The notes beneath the pieces are model-generated. The model did not search any database, was not told where the DNA came from, and worked only from the letters and a program-made list of their open reading frames with translations. This document shows, piece after piece, positions 1 to 17,477 of a stretch of 64,000 nt of DNA. This DNA comes from Pelomonas sp. CA6 (GTDB lineage: Bacteria; Pseudomonadota; Gammaproteobacteria; Burkholderiales; Burkholderiaceae_C), in assembly GCF_022549225.1 (NCBI RefSeq), contig NZ_JAKZFD010000016.1, positions 1 through 64,000 of the forward strand. The letters are read 5' to 3'. The position numbers and the translations under genes are program-made. How positions within the stretch are numbered: the stretch's first letter is position 1; every line of letters begins with the position of its first letter.

Positions 1-7806
<7,806 letters not shown>

Positions 7807-7870
7807 GGATCCCCCTGTGCTACCGAGCCCGTCCGCCAGTCCGCGCCTGGTGAATGGCCGAGCTCGTCCG

Positions 7871-7893
7871 CTCGACGCCATGGCGGCGTCGAG
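7871..7893 (-). promoter_or_regulatory. Perfect 9-bp hairpin in the NRPS leader
   Basis: Arms CTCGACGCC and GGCGTCGAG match perfectly around the 5-base loop ATGGC. It lies 65-87 bases before the NRPS start codon, so if transcription begins upstream it would form a stable stem in the mRNA leader. Function unknown; a DNA operator is equally possible. Confidence 0.5.
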
Positions 7894-7933
7894 TCAGCTT
7901 TGATGACTTGTTGATGTCGCGCCGCGTGGCGCT

Positions 7934-7951
7934 ACGAGCCGAATGGCTCGT
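7934..7951. promoter_or_regulatory. 7-bp inverted repeat upstream of the NRPS gene
   Basis: ACGAGCC and GGCTCGT are perfect complements around GAAT. It lies 128 bases upstream of the NRPS start, between two other dyads. No regulator can be named. Confidence 0.35.
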
Positions 7952-7987
7952 CTGTCCCGATCAGCATCCCCTGCTCCTTCCACGCGA

Positions 7988-8005
7988 TGACAGATGGATC
8001 TGTCA
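7988..8005. promoter_or_regulatory. 18-bp palindrome, candidate operator of the NRPS gene
   Basis: TGACAGATGGATCTGTCA has 8-base arms that are perfect complements around a GG centre. It lies 182 bases upstream of the NRPS start. The symmetry and length fit a dimeric regulator, but I do not recognise the half-site. Confidence 0.45.
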
Positions 8006-8070
8006 CGTTGACTGGCTCGACTTCGTTGAGCATGAAGTTGGCTGGCGTACTCTTGAGTGCTTACTCGATC

Positions 8071-8107
8071 AGGTGCACGGCCTTGCGAGGAGGTGCGCGG
8101 CCTTGCG
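8071..8107. repeat. Tandem direct repeat, 20-bp period
   Basis: The unit AGGTGCRCGGCCTTGCG occurs at 8071-8087 and 8091-8107 with one mismatch (A or G at the seventh base) and an AGG spacer. The near two-turn period puts both copies on the same helix face, as for a regulator that binds direct repeats. Confidence 0.6.
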
Positions 8108-8156
8108 CCTGCCAAAGAGAACAGCGCCCACTGTCCCATCGGATGCCTTCGCGCAC

Positions 8157-8178
8157 CACCTACATGCCCTGGTAGGTG
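8157..8178. promoter_or_regulatory. Lux-box-like dyad upstream of the NRPS gene
   Basis: CACCTAC and GTAGGTG are perfect 7-base arms around ATGCCCTG. The central 20 bases (8158-8177), ACCTACATGCCCTGGTAGGT, fit the general NNCT-N12-AGNN pattern of LuxR-family sites and end in ACCT/AGGT as classical lux boxes do. It lies about 350 bases from the NRPS start, which is far for a direct activator. No luxR or luxI gene is in the window. Confidence 0.3.
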
Positions 8179-8396
8179 CGGACTCGAAACAACTGCTGAT
8201 AACTGTTTGTCGACCTTGACATGGGCCAACACGGCAACGCGATGCCAGGGCCGCGGCGAAGCGCTGCCGCGTGGCGATGCGGGGATACGGGGGCGGGGGC
8301 GGAGGAGGAGGAAGGAGGACTGATGCGTCGTTCCGCGGCGCAGCGGTGGCGCGCGCGGCAGCGGACGGTGCCCATCGCATCCCGGGCACCTCCGCG

Positions 8397-8417
8397 CCGG
8401 CCCAGGAGCTGGGCCGG
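8397..8417 (-). terminator. Hairpin downstream of bacterioferritin gene
   Basis: CCGGCCCAG and CTGGGCCGG form a perfect 9-bp stem with a 3-base loop, starting 15 bases after the bfr stop codon in the direction of transcription. There is no T tract, so it may act as a 3' mRNA stabiliser or a weak terminator. Confidence 0.45.
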
Positions 8418-8431
8418 GACAGCGGGCCGGG

Positions 8432-8899
8432 TCAGCCCTGCTGGCTTTGCAGGTAGTGGGGCAGGCCCAGCTGCTGGATCAGGCGCAGCTGCTGCTCCAG
8501 CCAGTGCGCGTGGTCCTGCTCGGTGTCGATCAGCAGCGGCAGCAGCAGATCGCGGGTGACGTAGTCGCGCTGCGTCTCGCACAGCGCGATCACCTCGCGC
8601 AGATGCTGGGCGACCTGGACCTCGACGGCCAAGTCGTTGGCCAGCATGGTCGGCAGGTCCGTGGCGACGTTCAACGCGGCGGGCACCATGCGCGGCAGGC
8701 CGCCCAGCATGAGGATGCGCTGGATCAGGACCTCGGCATGCGCCGCTTCGTCCGTCGACTCATGGGCGATGCGAGCCGCGATGCGGGCCAGCCCGGCATC
8801 GGCGAGCACATGGGCATGGAAAAGATACTGGTCGCGCGCCGCCAGTTCGCCCGCGAGCAGGGCATTGAGGGCGTCGATCACGGCGGCTTGGCCTTGCAT
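8432..8899 (-). CDS. bfr: Bacterioferritin-family subunit lacking the haem-ligand Met
   Basis: 155 residues, normal length for bacterioferritin, a cytoplasmic 24-mer that oxidises Fe(II) and stores the mineral. Ferroxidase ligands are in place by alignment with E. coli Bfr: Glu18, Glu51, His54, Glu93, Glu126 and His129. Met52, which binds haem in classical Bfr, is Ala here (DEAAHAE). Several proteobacteria have two Bfr subunits of which one lacks this Met, so a partner may be encoded elsewhere. Start at 8899 has GGAG about 8 bases upstream. It is transcribed towards the NRPS gene but separated from it by a hairpin and 600 bases. Confidence 0.9.
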   Translation of the reverse strand: MQGQAAVIDALNALLAGELAARDQYLFHAHVLADAGLARIAARIAHESTDEAAHAEVLIQRILMLGGLPRMVPAALNVATDLPTMLANDLAVEVQVAQHLREVIALCETQRDYVTRDLLLPLLIDTEQDHAHWLEQQLRLIQQLGLPHYLQSQQG

Positions 8900-9022
8900 G
8901 AGGGCACTCCAATCAAAGCGCCCATCATGCCTGCCACGCGCTGCGCCGCCGCCGCGAGCCGCCGCGCTGCTTGCTCTGCGTCAAAGGACGGGACCGTTGC
9001 GGCCCCGTGGCCCCGCGGGCCC

Positions 9023-10162
9023 TCAGGCCAGCTCGCGCAGCGGGTGCTGCTGGGGCGTCCAGGGACTCTGGAAGAAGGCCTCGACCATCCCAGCGTCCAC
9101 GCCGTCGACCGAGTCCGGGTTCCAGCGCGGCTGGTGGTCTTTGTCCACCGCCAGCGCGCGTATGCCCTCCACCGTCTCGCTCGCGGCACCGGGACGCAGG
9201 CGGAAGCAGTGATAGACCAGATCGCGCTCCATGCGCAGGTCCTCGGCCAGCTCCATGCGGCGGGCGCGGCGCACCTGCTCCAGCGTGACCGCCATCATCA
9301 GCGGCGAGCGCTTGGACAGCGTCGCCAGCTGCTGGGCGGCCCAGGCATCGTCGGCGTTCGCGGCGGCCTGCAGCGAGGCCAGGATGGCGCGCAGGTCGGG
9401 CTGGCCAAAGTGGCGGTCGATGCGCGCGCGCGAGGCCCAGTGCTCGGGCGCCGGCGCGAGGTCGGCGCGCTCCATCACGGTCGCCACCACGTGCTCGGCG
9501 CTGTCCTGCCGGCCGTGGCGCAAGGCCTCGACGATGGCGGGCAGCTCGCTGCTGCGCACGAACACATCGCCCAGCCCGAGCTCGATCGCGTCGCCCGCGC
9601 CGATGACCTGACCGGTCAGCGCCAGCCATTCGCCGCTGGACCCGGGGCAGCGCGACAGGAAGTAGCCGCCGCCGACATCGGGGAAGAGACCGATGTGGGT
9701 CTCGGGCATCGCGAGCTTGGAATGCTCGGTCAGCACGCGCAGCCGCGCGCCCTGGCTGATGCCCATGCCGCCACCCATCACGATGCCATCCATCAGCGCG
9801 AGATAGGGCTTCTGGAAGTTGTGGATCAGATGGTTGAGCGCGTATTCCTCGGTGAAGAAGGCATCCAGCTCGGCCAGCGACTCGGGGGTCTGCGCCATCG
9901 CGGCCTGGTGGAAGAAGCGGATGTCGCCGCCCGCGCAGAAGGCCGCCGGCTTGCCCTCGCGCCCAGCGCCCAGCACCACCACGGCCTGGATGGCCGGCTC
10001 GCGGGCCCAGGCCCGCAGCAGCGTGGTGAGGTCGCGGATCATCGCCAGCGACAGCGCATTGAGCGCGTTCGCGCGGTTCAGCGTGATGAGGCCCAGGCAG
10101 CCGTTCACCTCGGCCAGGATCTGGCCTTGGGACTGCAATGCGGGGATCAAAGCGGCAGACAT
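9023..10162 (-). CDS. 3-hydroxyisobutyryl-CoA hydrolase (enoyl-CoA hydratase/isomerase family)
   Basis: 379 residues, the length of HIBYL-CoA hydrolases and longer than ordinary crotonases (about 260). The crotonase core is clear: NRANALNAL near residue 30, FCAGGDIRFF near 75-84 (first oxyanion-hole region), MGGGMGISQGARLRV near 128-142 and MPETHIGLFPDVGGGYFL near 150-167. The C-terminal AVDKDHQPRW...VD segment is typical of this subfamily. The enzyme releases 3-hydroxyisobutyrate in valine breakdown, but no other valine gene is nearby. The gene follows the DMT permease after 23 bases and may share its transcript. A short-chain enoyl-CoA hydratase is the less likely alternative. Confidence 0.85.
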   Translation of the reverse strand: MSAALIPALQSQGQILAEVNGCLGLITLNRANALNALSLAMIRDLTTLLRAWAREPAIQAVVVLGAGREGKPAAFCAGGDIRFFHQAAMAQTPESLAELDAFFTEEYALNHLIHNFQKPYLALMDGIVMGGGMGISQGARLRVLTEHSKLAMPETHIGLFPDVGGGYFLSRCPGSSGEWLALTGQVIGAGDAIELGLGDVFVRSSELPAIVEALRHGRQDSAEHVVATVMERADLAPAPEHWASRARIDRHFGQPDLRAILASLQAAANADDAWAAQQLATLSKRSPLMMAVTLEQVRRARRMELAEDLRMERDLVYHCFRLRPGAASETVEGIRALAVDKDHQPRWNPDSVDGVDAGMVEAFFQSPWTPQQHPLRELA

Positions 10163-10185
10163 GGCCGACTCCCTTTGTGAGGTGC

Positions 10186-11115
10186 TCAGAGGTTGGAACG
10201 GGGGGTGGTGCGCGAGGCGGGCGGACGGGTCCAGAGGCCCAGCAACTCATTGCCAATCAGCGCAGCCAGCACCATAGCACCGCCGGAGAGCGCCGAGGAA
10301 GACGGGATCTCCCCTGCCCCCAGCCAGGCCCACAGCACACCGAACAACACTTCCAGCAGCCCCAGCAGCGCCAGTTCCGGCGCGGGCAGCACGCGCGCCA
10401 GCGCGACCACCAACAGGCAGGGAAGCGCGAGCTGCGTGGCGCCCAGCAGCGCGAGCAGGCCCAGGTCATGGGCCGAGGCCTGCATGGGCCAGGCCAGTGG
10501 CAGCGTGGCCAGCGCAGAGATCAGCGCGCCCAGCAGCACGGCACTGAGCATGTCCGGCGCCGCATTGCCCGAGCCCGCATGGCGGTCGACATGCGCACGC
10601 TGATGCTGCAGCAGGGTCCAGTTGCTGGCCGCGGCCACCGGCACCGCGAAGGCGATCGCCATGCCGGCCAGCGAGCCGGGGCTGCCCTGCATTTCGCGCC
10701 CGAACATCCACGCAATGCCACCGCTGGCCAGGCCGATCGCGGCCCAGGTACGGGCGGGCAGCCGGTGGTGCAGGAAGACGCGTGCGAACAGCGCCGTGAG
10801 CAGAGGCCCCAGCGCCATCGTGACCAGCACGTTGGCCACGCTGGTCAGGGTCAGCGCCAGCATGAAGGCGGTGTACATCACGCCCCAGCACAGCCCCGAC
10901 CACCACACCACGCGCGGCGCGCGGCGCAGCTGGCCCCAGAACGCCGCGCCGCGCATCCAGCGCAGCGCGACCATCAGCGTGAGCGCGTTGAAGGCGCTGC
11001 GCCAGAAGGTGATCTCGAAGCTGCGCGCCGCCTCCAGATGGCGCGTGACCACGCCCGCCGTGCTCCACAGCAGCGTGACCAGCACCATCAGGAAGACCGC
11101 CTTGCGGTGCGTCAT
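10186..11115 (-). CDS. EamA/DMT-superfamily permease
   Basis: 309 residues with about ten hydrophobic segments in two halves, the layout of two EamA domains. The opening segment with LLWSTAGVVTRHLE and the GPLLTALFARVFLHHRLP motif at the end of the first half are typical of drug/metabolite transporters that export amino acids or other metabolites through the inner membrane. Substrate cannot be read from sequence. It starts 45 bases after the typA stop codon and is followed closely by the hydrolase gene. Confidence 0.85.
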   Translation of the reverse strand: MTHRKAVFLMVLVTLLWSTAGVVTRHLEAARSFEITFWRSAFNALTLMVALRWMRGAAFWGQLRRAPRVVWWSGLCWGVMYTAFMLALTLTSVANVLVTMALGPLLTALFARVFLHHRLPARTWAAIGLASGGIAWMFGREMQGSPGSLAGMAIAFAVPVAAASNWTLLQHQRAHVDRHAGSGNAAPDMLSAVLLGALISALATLPLAWPMQASAHDLGLLALLGATQLALPCLLVVALARVLPAPELALLGLLEVLFGVLWAWLGAGEIPSSSALSGGAMVLAALIGNELLGLWTRPPASRTTPRSNL

Positions 11116-11159
11116 ACCCCTTTGTGGCTTGCGGCCGCGGACGCCTGCCTCGGACCGCC

Positions 11160-12989
11160 TCAGGCGCTTTCGCGCGCCTGGCGCTTGCGCTCATGCTCCT
11201 GCAGGAAGCGCTTGCGCAGGCGGATGCTCTTGGGCGTGATTTCGACCAGCTCGTCGTCCTCGATGAACTCCACGCCGTACTCCAGCGTCAGCTCGATGGG
11301 CGGGGTGATCTTGATCGCGTCTTCCTTGCCGCTGACGCGGAAGTTGGTCAGCTGCTTGGTGCGCGTGGCGTTGACGACCAGGTCGTTGTCGCGGTTGTGC
11401 ACGCCGACGATCATGCCTTCATAGACCGGGTCACCGGCCTTGACGAACATGCGGCCGCGGTCATCCAGCTTGCCCAGCGCGTAGGTGAAGATTTCGCCGG
11501 CGTCCATGGAGATCAGCACGCCGTTCTTGCGGCCGCCGATCTCGCCCTTGTGCGGCTCGTAGCCGTCGAAGATGTTGGAGATCAGGCCCGAGCCCCGGGT
11601 CAGGTTCAGGAATTCGTTGGAGAAGCCGATCAGGCCGCGCGCCGGGATACGGTATTCCAGGCGCACGCGGCCACGGCCGTCCGGCTCCATGTTGACCAGC
11701 TCGCCCTTGCGCTCGCCCAGCGCCTGCATCACGCCGCCCTGGTGGTTTTCCTCGACGTCCACGGTGACCATCTCGATCGGTTCGCACTTCTCGCCGTCGA
11801 TGTCCTGGAACACCACGCGCGGCTTGGAGACGGCCAGCTCGAAGCCTTCGCGGCGCATGTTCTCCAGCAGGATGGTCAGGTGCAGTTCGCCACGGCCGGA
11901 CACTTCGAAGATGCCGTCCTCGCTGGTCTCGCGCACGCGCAGCGCGACGTTGTGCTGCAGTTCCTTCTGCAGGCGGTCCCAGATCTGGCGGCTGGTGACG
12001 AACTTGCCTTCGCGGCCGGCCAGCGGCGAGGTGTTGACGCAGAAGTTCATGGTCAACGTCGGCTCGTCGATCTTGAGCATCGGCAGCGGCTGCGGATTGG
12101 CCGGGTCGGTGATGGTGACGCCGATGCCGATGTCCTCGATGCCGTTGATCAGCACGATGTCGCCGGGGCCGGCCTCGCTGACCTGCATGCGGTCCAGACC
12201 CTGGAACTTCAGCACCTGGTTGACGCGACCCTTGAGCGACTTGCCGTCCGGGCCTTCCATCACCAGCACGTCCTGCGCGGGCTTGAGCGTGCCGGCGTTG
12301 ATGCGGCCCACGCCGATGCGGCCGACGAAGGTGGAGTAGTCCAGCGAGCTGATCTGCAGCTGCAGCGGCGCGGCCGGGTCACCGGCGTGCGGCGGCACAT
12401 GCTTCAGGATGGTGTTGAACAGCGGGGCCATGTCTTCGCCCCACTTCTCGCCCGGGGCGCCCTCTTCCAGCGAGGACCAGCCGTTGATGCCGGACGCGTA
12501 GACCACCGGGAAATCCAGCTGATCGTCGGTCGCGCCCAGCTTGTCGAACAGGTCGAAGGCGGCGTTGATCACCGCGTCGGGCTTGGCGCCCGGCTTGTCC
12601 ACCTTGTTCACCACCACGATGGGGCGCAGGCCCAGGGCCAGCGCCTTCTTGGTGACGAAGCGGGTCTGCGGCATCGGGCCCTCCTGCGCGTCGATCAGCA
12701 GCACCACGCCGTCGACCATGGACAGCGCGCGCTCCACCTCGCCGCCGAAGTCCGCGTGGCCCGGGGTGTCGACGATGTTGATGTGGGTATCCTGCCAGCG
12801 CACCGCGCAGTTCTTGGCCAGGATGGTGATGCCGCGTTCCTTTTCGATCGCGTTGCTGTCCATCACGCACTCGCCGACCTTCTCGTGCTCGGCGAAGGTG
12901 CCGCTCTGGCGCAGCAGTTGGTCCACCAGGGTGGTCTTGCCATGGTCCACGTGGGCGATGATGGCGATGTTGCGGATTTGCTTGCTCAT
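11160..12989 (-). CDS. typA: Ribosome-associated GTPase TypA/BipA
   Basis: 609 residues, standard length. It shows the translational GTPase motifs [15 protein letters not shown] (about 12-26), [16 protein letters not shown] and NKVDKPGA, followed by domain II, EF-G-like III and V domains and the BipA C-terminal domain ([12 protein letters not shown] at the end). BipA binds the ribosome under stress and low temperature and helps assemble the 50S subunit. The gene follows truB after 24 bases, at the downstream end of the rimP-nusA-infB cluster. Confidence 0.96.
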   Translation of the reverse strand: MSKQIRNIAIIAHVDHGKTTLVDQLLRQSGTFAEHEKVGECVMDSNAIEKERGITILAKNCAVRWQDTHINIVDTPGHADFGGEVERALSMVDGVVLLIDAQEGPMPQTRFVTKKALALGLRPIVVVNKVDKPGAKPDAVINAAFDLFDKLGATDDQLDFPVVYASGINGWSSLEEGAPGEKWGEDMAPLFNTILKHVPPHAGDPAAPLQLQISSLDYSTFVGRIGVGRINAGTLKPAQDVLVMEGPDGKSLKGRVNQVLKFQGLDRMQVSEAGPGDIVLINGIEDIGIGVTITDPANPQPLPMLKIDEPTLTMNFCVNTSPLAGREGKFVTSRQIWDRLQKELQHNVALRVRETSEDGIFEVSGRGELHLTILLENMRREGFELAVSKPRVVFQDIDGEKCEPIEMVTVDVEENHQGGVMQALGERKGELVNMEPDGRGRVRLEYRIPARGLIGFSNEFLNLTRGSGLISNIFDGYEPHKGEIGGRKNGVLISMDAGEIFTYALGKLDDRGRMFVKAGDPVYEGMIVGVHNRDNDLVVNATRTKQLTNFRVSGKEDAIKITPPIELTLEYGVEFIEDDELVEITPKSIRLRKRFLQEHERKRQARESA

Positions 12990-13013
12990 AAACAGCTTTC
13001 TTGGGAAATTCGC

Positions 13014-13967
13014 TCAGGCCGCCTGCTGCAACAGCATGGTGGCAATCTCGTTGGGGCTCAGCAGGCGGTCGGCGATCAGCTCGCCGGCCTGGATGTGGGC
13101 ACTGCCCAGGAAGGCGTGCGGCCGCTGGCCATAGACCCGCACCTGGGGGGCGTCGGGCTGGTCCACGCGGCGGCGCATGCCGGACAGGAAGCGCCCCGCC
13201 TCGTCCGGATCCAGCGCCACCGCCGGCCATTCGGCCAGCAGACTGTCCGGCGCCTTCAGCAGCGTGAGGCGCGCGTCCTCGTCCATCGCCTCCAGCTGCT
13301 CCAGGGTCACGCTGCCCTCCACCGCCACCGGCCCGCTGCCGGTGCGCCGCAGTCCGGCCAGGTGGGCACCGCAGCCCAGGCGCTCGCCGATGTCCTCGGC
13401 CAGCGTGCGGATGTAGGTGCCCTTGCTGCAGCGCACGTCGATCACGAGCTGGTGGCTTGCATCGTCCCAGCCGACGATGGCAATGCGATGAATCGTGATC
13501 TCACGCGGCTGGCGCTCGACGGTCTTGCCTTCGCGGGCGAGCTCGTACAGCGCCCGCCCCTGGTGCTTGAGCGCCGAATACATCGGCGGCAGCTGCGAGA
13601 TCGTGCCGGTGAAGGCCGCGCAGGCCTCGGCGATCTGCGCTGGCGTGACCTGGACCTCGCGCTGCTGCAGCAGCTCGCCCTCGCCGTCACCGGTGGTGGT
13701 CGTGGCGCCCAGCTGCAGCGTCGCGCGGTAGGCCTTGTCCGCCTCCAGGCTGACCTGGCTGAACTTGGTCGCCGCGCCAAAGGTCAGCGGCAGCAGCCCG
13801 GTGGCCAGCGGATCCAGCGTGCCGGTATGCCCGCCCTTTTCCGCGCGCAGCAGGCGCTTGACCTTCTGCAAGGCGTCGTTGCTGGTCAGGCCCAGGGGCT
13901 TGTCCAGCATCAGCACGCCATGCACGGCACGGCGCGGGATCTTGGGGCGGGGAGCGGGAGCGGACAT
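13014..13967 (-). CDS. truB: tRNA pseudouridine-55 synthase
   Basis: 317 residues from the chosen Met; it makes pseudouridine 55 in the T loop of tRNAs. Motifs: [17 protein letters not shown] near the N-terminus, then [17 protein letters not shown] with the catalytic Asp in the TLDP segment, and a C-terminal PUA-like region. The reading frame stays open another 25 codons upstream, but that part overlaps rbfA and lacks family similarity, so I take Met at 13967, 31 bases after the rbfA stop. No strong Shine-Dalgarno precedes this start; coupling to rbfA is likely. Confidence 0.95.
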   Translation of the reverse strand: MSAPAPRPKIPRRAVHGVLMLDKPLGLTSNDALQKVKRLLRAEKGGHTGTLDPLATGLLPLTFGAATKFSQVSLEADKAYRATLQLGATTTTGDGEGELLQQREVQVTPAQIAEACAAFTGTISQLPPMYSALKHQGRALYELAREGKTVERQPREITIHRIAIVGWDDASHQLVIDVRCSKGTYIRTLAEDIGERLGCGAHLAGLRRTGSGPVAVEGSVTLEQLEAMDEDARLTLLKAPDSLLAEWPAVALDPDEAGRFLSGMRRRVDQPDAPQVRVYGQRPHAFLGSAHIQAGELIADRLLSPNEIATMLLQQAA

Positions 13968-13998
13968 CGTCAAATCGTCATCGGGCGGCCCGGAGGGT

Positions 13999-14400
13999 TC
14001 AGTCCTCGCGGCCGTCGCTGTCGTCCAGCGCGCGGCTGGCATTGGCCTTGGTGATCAGCGCGCCCATCTCGGCCGCGCGCTCGATGGTGCGGTCGAAATG
14101 GAAATGCAGGCTGGGCACGGTGTGAATCTGCAGGCGCTTGAACAGGCCGTTGCGCAGGAAACCCGCCGCCTCGTTCAGCGCCTCCTCGTTGCCCTGCGGG
14201 TCGCCGACCAGCAGCGAAAAGAACACCTTGGCGTGCGCATAGTCCGGCGTGACCTCGACCGCATTGATCGTGACCATGCCGATGCGCGGGTCCTTCAGCT
14301 CGCGGATCAGCTCCGAGAGGTCGCGCTGGATCTGGTCCGCCACGCGCAGACCGCGGTTGGGGATGGATCGCTTGTGTCGCATACCTCGTCCTTCCTTCAA
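13999..14400 (-). CDS. rbfA: Ribosome-binding factor A
   Basis: 133 residues. RbfA binds the immature 30S subunit at the 16S rRNA 5' helix and is needed in cold. The KH-like fold signatures are visible: [14 protein letters not shown] near the N-terminus, [28 protein letters not shown] in the middle, and [12 protein letters not shown]-type ending ([17 protein letters not shown]). A short acidic tail follows. It lies 53 bases after infB and 31 bases before truB in the usual order. Confidence 0.96.
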   Translation of the reverse strand: MKEGRGMRHKRSIPNRGLRVADQIQRDLSELIRELKDPRIGMVTINAVEVTPDYAHAKVFFSLLVGDPQGNEEALNEAAGFLRNGLFKRLQIHTVPSLHFHFDRTIERAAEMGALITKANASRALDDSDGRED

Positions 14401-14453
14401 ACAACAAAGCCCGGCGGGGCGACCCGCCGGGCATCTGGCCGGGCGCTCGGGGT

Positions 14454-17411
14454 TTAGAGCGTTCTGGCCACTTCCTTGATCTCGAAGAACTCCAGCTGAT
14501 CACCTTCCTTGATGTCGCTGTAGTTCCTGAGCTTGATACCGCACTCGAAGCCTTCCTTGACTTCCTTCACATCGTCCTTCTCGCGGCGGACCGATTCGAC
14601 CTCGCCGGTGTAGACCACGATGTTGTCGCGCAGCAGGCGGAACTTGGCGTTGCGGCGCACCAGGCCGGAGGTGACCATGGAGCCGGCCACCGTGCCGATC
14701 TTGGACGCGACGAAGACCACGCGGATCTCGGCCGTGCCCAGCGCTTCCTCGCGCTGCTCGGGCGCCAGCATGCCGCCCATCGCCGCCTTCACCTCATCCA
14801 CGGCGTCGTAGATGATGTTGTAGTAGCGGATGTCGACGCCATTGCCCTCGGCCAGCTTGCGCGCGCCGGCATCGGCACGGGTGTTGAAGCCGATGACGAT
14901 GGCCTTGGAGGCGATCGCCAGGTTGACGTCCGACTCGCTGATGCCACCGACCGCGGCGTGCACGATCTGCACCTTGACCTCGTCGGTCGAGAGCTTGAGC
15001 AGCGAGGCGGCGAGCGCTTCCTGCGAGCCCTGCACGTCGGCCTTGATGATCAGCGGCAGGGTCTGCACGTCGCCGGCGGCCATGTCGGAGAACATGTTCT
15101 CCAGCTTGGCGGCCTGCTGCTTGGCCAGCTTGACGTCGCGGTACTTGCCCTGGCGGAAGGTCGCGACCTCGCGGGCGCGGCGCTCATCGGCCAGCACCAT
15201 GAACTCGTCACCGGCCTGCGGCACCTCGGTCAGGCCCTGGATCTCCACCGGGATGGAGGGACCGGCCTCGTTCGTCGGCTTGCCGTCCTCGTCCAGCATG
15301 GCGCGCACGCGGCCATAGGTCGAACCGGCCAGCACCACGTCGCCGCGCTTGAGCGTGCCGCTCTGCACCAGCACCGTGGCCACCGGGCCGCGGCCCTTGT
15401 CCAGCTTGGCTTCGATCACCAGACCCTTGGCCAGCGAATCCTTGGCCGCCTTCAGCTCCAGCACCTCGGCCTGCAGCAGCACCTGCTCCAGCAGCTCGTC
15501 GATGCCCTGGCCAGTCTTGGACGACACGCCGATGAAGGGCGAATCGCCGCCGAACTCTTCCGGCACGACCTGCTCGGCCACCAGCTCGCTCTTGACGCGA
15601 TCCAGGTTGGAGTCGGGCTTGTCGACCTTGGTCATCGCCACGACGATGGGCACGCCCGCGGCCTTGGCATGGTGGATGGCTTCCTTGGTCTGCGGCATCA
15701 CGCCGTCATCGGCCGCGCAGACCAGGATGACGATGTCGGTCGCCTTCGCACCGCGGGCACGCATGGCCGTGAAGGCCTCGTGACCCGGGGTGTCGAGGAA
15801 GGTGATGGTGCCGCGCGGGGTGTCCACGTGGTACGCACCGATGTGCTGGGTGATGCCACCGGCTTCGCCCGCGGCGACGCGGCTGCGGCGGATGTAGTCC
15901 AGCAGCGAGGTCTTGCCGTGGTCGACGTGACCCATCACGGTCACCACCGGGGCACGCGGCAGCAGCTCGTGTTCGGCTTCGGCGGCGGCGCCCTCTTCTT
16001 CCAGGAAGGCATCCGGATCGTCCAGCTTGGCCGCGAAGGCCTTGTGGCCCATTTCCTCGACCAGGATCATGGCCGTTTCCTGGTCCAGCTGCTGGTTGAT
16101 GGTGACCATCTGGCCCAGCTTCATCAACTGCTTGATGACCTCCGAGGCCTTCACCGACATCTTGTGCGCCAGGTCCGCGACCGAGATGGTCTCGGGCACA
16201 TGCACCTCTTGCACCACCGGTTCGGTCGGCGCGACGAAGTTGGAGCTGCTGGCACCACGGTCGTTGCGGTCGCCACGGCGGCCCGGGCCCTTGCCGCCCG
16301 GCGCACGCCAGCCCGGACGCGCGGCGCCCGCACCGGCCGGTGCGTCGCCACGAGTCTTCAGGCCGCGCTTCTTGGCGGCGTCGTCGGCCCAGCTGGACGA
16401 GAGCTTCTCGCTCTTGACCGACTTCTTGTCGCCCGGCTTGGCACCGGCTCCGGCCGGCGCCGGCGCACCGGCGGCACCCGGCGCGGCGCCAGGCTTCTTG
16501 TGGATGGTGCCCTTGATGCCACCGGCGGCGGCTTCGGGCTTGGGCTCTTCCTTCTTCGCGACCAGCACCTTCTTGGGTGCGTTCATCATCGCGCGGATGG
16601 CAGCAGCCTCGGCCTCGGCGGCCTTGCGGCGGCGCTCCAGCTCGGCCTGGCGGGCCTTCTCGTCGGCGCCGTTGTCGGCGGCCTTGACCACGCGCAGCAC
16701 GGGCTTGGGTGCCTCGGCCGGCGCGGCCGGCGCAGCCGGAGCCACGGGGGCGGCCGGCGCCGCAGCCACGGGCGCAGGTGCCGGCGCGGCAGCGGCCGGC
16801 GCGGCTTCCTTCTTCTCGGCTTCCTTCTTCTGGGCCTGGGCGGCGCGGCGCGCCTCTTCCTCGGCCGCGGCCTTGGCGGCGGCTTCGGCGGCGGCACGGG
16901 CGGCCTCGGCCTCGCGGGCCAGGCGCTCTTCCTCGCGGCGCTTCTCTTCGGCCTCGCGCGCCTTGCGCTCGGCTTCCTCGCGCTCGCGCATGCGCTGCGC
17001 CAGCTCTTCTTCCTGGCGGCGCAGAGCCTCGGCCTGAGCCTGGGCTTCTTCTTCGCGGCGCTTCAGCTCGGCTTCCTCGGCGGCCTGGGCGGCGGCTTCG
17101 TCCATGCCGTCCTCGCGCTTGACGAAGACGCGCTTCTTGCGCACTTCAACCTGGATGGTACGGGCCTTGCCGGAGGCATCGGCCTGCTTGATCTCGCTGG
17201 TCGACTTGCGAGTCAGCGTGATCTTCTTGCGCTCGGCGCCGCCGGTGCCATGCGCATTGCGCAGGTGGTCCAGCAGACGTTCCTTGTCGGCTTCGTTGAG
17301 GGTGTCCTCGGCGGACGCCTTCTTGACGCCCGCGGCTTGCAGCTGCTCCAGCAGCGTGCTCGCAGGCCTGTTCAGCTCTGCAGCAAACTGGGCGACGGTG
17401 GTCACGGCCAT
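14454..17411 (-). CDS. infB: Translation initiation factor IF-2
   Basis: 985 residues. Order: IF2 N-terminal domain (1-50), a long charged and Ala/Pro-rich linker (about 100-400, with many Glu/Arg/Ala runs and [15 protein letters not shown] at its end marking the second IF2_N domain), then the G domain from about 485 with [20 protein letters not shown] and TKVDKPDSN, followed by domains II, III and the fMet-tRNA-binding C-terminal domain. The length is at the long end, owing to the linker. It lies 66 bases after nusA. IF-2 brings initiator tRNA to the 30S subunit. Confidence 0.98.
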   Translation of the reverse strand: MAVTTVAQFAAELNRPASTLLEQLQAAGVKKASAEDTLNEADKERLLDHLRNAHGTGGAERKKITLTRKSTSEIKQADASGKARTIQVEVRKKRVFVKREDGMDEAAAQAAEEAELKRREEEAQAQAEALRRQEEELAQRMREREEAERKAREAEEKRREEERLAREAEAARAAAEAAAKAAAEEEARRAAQAQKKEAEKKEAAPAAAAPAPAPVAAAPAAPVAPAAPAAPAEAPKPVLRVVKAADNGADEKARQAELERRRKAAEAEAAAIRAMMNAPKKVLVAKKEEPKPEAAAGGIKGTIHKKPGAAPGAAGAPAPAGAGAKPGDKKSVKSEKLSSSWADDAAKKRGLKTRGDAPAGAGAARPGWRAPGGKGPGRRGDRNDRGASSSNFVAPTEPVVQEVHVPETISVADLAHKMSVKASEVIKQLMKLGQMVTINQQLDQETAMILVEEMGHKAFAAKLDDPDAFLEEEGAAAEAEHELLPRAPVVTVMGHVDHGKTSLLDYIRRSRVAAGEAGGITQHIGAYHVDTPRGTITFLDTPGHEAFTAMRARGAKATDIVILVCAADDGVMPQTKEAIHHAKAAGVPIVVAMTKVDKPDSNLDRVKSELVAEQVVPEEFGGDSPFIGVSSKTGQGIDELLEQVLLQAEVLELKAAKDSLAKGLVIEAKLDKGRGPVATVLVQSGTLKRGDVVLAGSTYGRVRAMLDEDGKPTNEAGPSIPVEIQGLTEVPQAGDEFMVLADERRAREVATFRQGKYRDVKLAKQQAAKLENMFSDMAAGDVQTLPLIIKADVQGSQEALAASLLKLSTDEVKVQIVHAAVGGISESDVNLAIASKAIVIGFNTRADAGARKLAEGNGVDIRYYNIIYDAVDEVKAAMGGMLAPEQREEALGTAEIRVVFVASKIGTVAGSMVTSGLVRRNAKFRLLRDNIVVYTGEVESVRREKDDVKEVKEGFECGIKLRNYSDIKEGDQLEFFEIKEVARTL

Positions 17412-17477
17412 TGTGAAATCCTTAATCCAATACGACGGGGCGGGCGATGCGGTTCGGCTTGCAGCCTTGTTTAGGGC

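Larger units (their letters stand above)
7807..8396. other. Non-coding region upstream of the NRPS gene, rich in dyads and repeats
   Basis: About 590 bases without a convincing gene; the ORFs here show no recognisable domain and lie in several frames. It must carry the NRPS promoter. It holds perfect inverted repeats at 7871-7893, 7934-7951, 7988-8005 and 8157-8178, a 17-base tandem direct repeat at 8071-8107, and a G-run tract near 8281-8318 on the plus strand that could form a quadruplex. G+C is visibly lower between about 7890 and 8220 than in the flanking genes. Confidence 0.7.

Noticed and set aside
8281-8318. G-run tract as a functional quadruplex
   Set aside because: Only a composition observation; runs after the first two are GG pairs and no gene context supports a role.
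7854-8389. Small ORFs in the NRPS upstream region
   Set aside because: They overlap in several frames on both strands, lack ribosome sites and show no recognisable protein features.
13968-14042. Upstream extension of truB
   Set aside because: It lies within rbfA and adds residues not found in TruB proteins.
14958-17474. 838-codon plus-strand frame opposite infB
   Set aside because: It mirrors the conserved IF-2 gene and has low-complexity Gly/Leu/His composition without any domain.
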